36,039 nucleotides of DNA from an uncultured Paracoccaceae bacterium (GTDB taxonomy: Bacteria > Pseudomonadota > Alphaproteobacteria > Rhizobiales > Amorphaceae): assembly GCA_937884725.1 (NCBI GenBank), contig CAKZYH010000480.1:1-36039 (forward strand). The letters are read 5' to 3'. The translations under genes were made by a program, and so were the position numbers. The notes under the pieces are model-generated. The model saw nothing but the letters and a program-made list of their open reading frames with translations, was not told where the DNA came from and ran no database searches. This document shows positions 34,118-36,039 of the stretch, piece after piece. Within the stretch, counting starts at the first letter, position 1. The number at the start of each line of letters is the position of its first letter.

Positions 34118-35128
34118 ATGAATTTTGAACGTCTTGGCCGCAGTGGCCTCACTGTGTCGCGCATTTGCCTTGGCACAATGACCTTCGGCGGTCGCACCGA
34201 TGAGCATGAAGCCGGCCAGATCTACAAGGCGTGCCGAGACGCTGGCATCAACTTCCTCGACACCGCCGACGTCTATACCGGCGGCGAATCAGAGCGGATC
34301 ACGGGGCGCCTGATCGCGCACGAACGCGACCAGATCATCCTTGCCACCAAAGTCGCCAACGCGGTCGACAGCGACCCCAACCATCGCGGCCTATCGCGCC
34401 GCTGGGTTCGGGAGGGGGCCCATGGCTGCCTGAAGCGCCTCGGCACAAGCCATCTCGACGTCCTCTACCTCCACAAGGAGGACCACTTCACGCCGCTGGA
34501 AGAAACCGTCCGCGCCCTGGAAGACCTCGTGCGCGCCGGCGACGTGCATCACATCGGCGTCTCCAACCACCGCGCCTGGCGCATGGCCCAGCTCGCCCGG
34601 TTTTGCGACGAAGCCAACATTACGCGCCCGGTGGTGTGCCAGCCCTACTATCACGCGCTCTACCGCGCCATGGAAACCGAAGTGCTCCCCGCCTGCGCAG
34701 GGCTTGGAATGGGGGTGGTCAGCTACAGCCCGGTCGCCCGCGGCGTGCTGACGGGGAAATATAGCGGCAACGTCACCCCCGATGACAGCCGTGTCGGCAA
34801 CGCCGACGCCCGCATCCTGCAGACCGAGTTCAAGCCCGAAACCATCGCGCTCGCCGACCAGTTCGTGGCGCGCGCCAAGGCACGCGGCGTCGACCCAGCC
34901 GCCTACGCCATCGCCTTCGTGCTGGCCAATCCGATCATCACCGGCGCCATCGCAGGGCCGCGGACCTTGGCGCAGATGGAGGCCTACTTCGGCGCGCTAG
35001 ACGTGGAGTGGACAGAGGAGGACGAAGCGTTCGTGAATAGCCTCGTCCCAGCAGGCTCCACCGCGGTCCACCACTACGTCGACCCGGCCTATCCCGTGGA
35101 AGGAAGACCTGCGCGGGCGCAAGGGTGA
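34118..35128 (+). CDS. Aldo/keto reductase
   Basis: 336 residues. TIM-barrel reductase with the complete catalytic tetrad: Asp48 and Tyr53 in FLDTADVYTGGESE, Lys78 in ILATKVAN and His119 in VLYLHKEDHF. The C-terminal NADPH-binding part shows VVSYSPVARGVLTGKYSG and IITGAIAGPRTLAQMEAYFG. Similar to the YajO/Tas-like AKR group that acts on sugar-derived or other aldehydes. Divergent from the SMP-30 gene, it may belong to the same sugar pathway. Confidence 0.93.
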   Translation: MNFERLGRSGLTVSRICLGTMTFGGRTDEHEAGQIYKACRDAGINFLDTADVYTGGESERITGRLIAHERDQIILATKVANAVDSDPNHRGLSRRWVREGAHGCLKRLGTSHLDVLYLHKEDHFTPLEETVRALEDLVRAGDVHHIGVSNHRAWRMAQLARFCDEANITRPVVCQPYYHALYRAMETEVLPACAGLGMGVVSYSPVARGVLTGKYSGNVTPDDSRVGNADARILQTEFKPETIALADQFVARAKARGVDPAAYAIAFVLANPIITGAIAGPRTLAQMEAYFGALDVEWTEEDEAFVNSLVPAGSTAVHHYVDPAYPVEGRPARAQG

Positions 35129-35222
35129 TCTGCGCACCCAACGTTTTAGGCCAATCTTGGGTGGTGTTTTGGGACTGAACCTTTAGCTACGCATCACAAG
35201 GTGCGTCGCAGGAGGCGTCTCA

Positions 35223-35906
35223 ATGATAAAATTCTATTTCCACCACACCCCGAACCCTATGAAGGTCGCTCTGCTTCTAGAGGAGCTTGGCCTCTCCTAC
35301 GAGGTGGTCCCGCTCGACACCTTCAAGGGAGAGCAGCACTCCCAGGACTACCTGGCCGTGAACCCGAATGGGAAAGCACCGGCGCTGGAGGACCACGGCA
35401 CACGGGTGTTCGATTCCAACGCGATCCTTTTGTACCTAGCGGAAAAACACTCCGCCTTCCTGGGTGCGCCGGACGAGCGAGCCGAGATGCTCTCCTGGCT
35501 GTTCTGGATTGCCTCTGGCCTCGGCCCCTTCTCCGGCCAGTGGGTGCACTTCCAAACCGCCGGCGCCAACGAGGGCGGCGACTACGCCAAGCGGCGCTAC
35601 AAGTACGAGGCCGAGCGGCACTATGGCGTGCTTGATCGTCACCTTGTGGGCCGCGATTTCGTCGTCGGAAACAGCTACACCATCGCCGACATGGCAGCGT
35701 GGGGCTGGGTCGACCGGCACGCCAGGGTCCTGGGCCCCGACGGCATCGACGCCTTTCCAGAGGTGAAGCGGTGGTACAGTGGCGTGAACGCCCGCCCCGC
35801 TGTGGAGCGCGCCCGCGCCATCGGCACCGACCTTAGGCTGAAGACCACATTTGACGAAGAAACGGCCCGGGCGCTCTTCCCCTCCAACTTCGCCGCTGCA
35901 TCTTAG
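35223..35906 (+). CDS. Glutathione S-transferase (Nu/Ure2-like)
   Basis: 227 residues. N-terminal thioredoxin-like domain (residues 1-80: KFYFHHTPNPMKVALLLEEL, NPNGKAPALEDHG, VFDSNAILLYLAEKH with the SNA glutathione motif) and C-terminal helical domain (RHYGVLDRHLVGRDFVVG, then SYTIADMAAWGWVDRHA with the N-cap ADMA motif). No Cys or Ser is at the usual catalytic position; Thr/Asn in HHTPNP would activate glutathione, as in Nu-class enzymes such as YfcG, which have disulfide reductase activity. aggaggcgtc immediately precedes ATG 35223. A separate transcript is likely, since 94 bp separate it from the aldo/keto reductase. Confidence 0.93.
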   Translation: MIKFYFHHTPNPMKVALLLEELGLSYEVVPLDTFKGEQHSQDYLAVNPNGKAPALEDHGTRVFDSNAILLYLAEKHSAFLGAPDERAEMLSWLFWIASGLGPFSGQWVHFQTAGANEGGDYAKRRYKYEAERHYGVLDRHLVGRDFVVGNSYTIADMAAWGWVDRHARVLGPDGIDAFPEVKRWYSGVNARPAVERARAIGTDLRLKTTFDEETARALFPSNFAAAS

Positions 35907-36002
35907 CGCGGGGGCGTCACCGAAAGCCGCAGCACAGGTTAATGTGATCATACTGGCATTCGGCGCGCGGTGCGCCGGGACCAGTGGCACGGAGACTGCG
36001 CA

Positions 36003-36039
36003 GTGCGATTTGTGGCGGGCGGGCCGGTGCCTGCCATCG
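36003..36039 (+). CDS. Possible start of a further gene, truncated by the window end
   Basis: A GTG at 36003 has ggaga (35991-35995) 7 nt upstream and opens MRFVAGGPVPAI up to the last complete codon. Only 12 residues are available, so neither family nor reality can be judged. I include it because the spacing is right for a translation start. Confidence 0.22.
   Translation, partial: MRFVAGGPVPAI

Overview
The window is a high-GC, densely packed chromosome segment, most likely from an alphaproteobacterium of the Hyphomicrobiales (Rhizobiales) type. The reasons are a long CbiX with a His-rich tail, the plsY-dprA pair, CoxG-like and YHS proteins, predicted glycosyltransferases resembling COG4671, and many 4-bp ATGA/GTGA start-stop overlaps. 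I see no tRNA, rRNA, CRISPR array, insertion sequence or integrase. Apart from one lower-GC membrane-protein gene (19054-19839), the base composition looks uniform.

Layout. 1-5835: the 5' part of cbiX (cobalamin/sirohydrochlorin chelatase, leaving the window on the left), a secreted hypothetical, a membrane-anchored CoxG-like protein, a zinc-ribbon methyltransferase, a YHS protein, a TerB-like protein and a class I glutamine amidotransferase. 5892-9229 (minus strand): a MarR regulator, an EamA transporter and an aminotransferase in one run, with a flavodoxin-fold quinone reductase upstream. 9324-15312: a tightly overlapping operon encoding an NMT1/THI5-type ABC importer, a cytosine-deaminase-like amidohydrolase and a GlcD-type FAD oxidoreductase, with a RidA-family gene divergent from it. 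This looks like an uptake and breakdown route for an unidentified nitrogenous small molecule. 15309-17026: dprA and plsY. 17193-19839: a divergent AidB-like acyl-CoA dehydrogenase and the lower-GC orphan membrane protein.

19877-29852 is the most distinctive part. On the minus strand, two MurG-like glycosyltransferases, two GT4 glycosyltransferases, a polysaccharide-deacetylase-like protein and ruvX form a run in which every junction overlaps by 4 bp. Divergent from it, on the plus strand, are an 868-aa ABC-exporter-like protein, a stand-alone cyclic-nucleotide-binding protein and an MBL-fold hydrolase. The ABC protein has lost the usual Walker A lysine, Q-loop glutamine, Walker B glutamate and H-loop histidine. 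It keeps LSGGQ and carries about 280 extra residues inside the nucleotide-binding domain, with three copies of a helical-subdomain-like motif. I infer a glycoconjugate assembly and export system with a degenerate or regulatory ABC module and a second-messenger input. No function has been shown for it from this sequence.

29889-36039: an SDR dehydrogenase, then convergent minus-strand genes for a Gfo/Idh/MocA dehydrogenase, an isocitrate/isopropylmalate-dehydrogenase-family enzyme and an SMP-30 lactonase (probably sugar or sugar-acid catabolism), followed by a divergent aldo/keto reductase and a glutathione S-transferase. The last bases may hold the start of a further gene.
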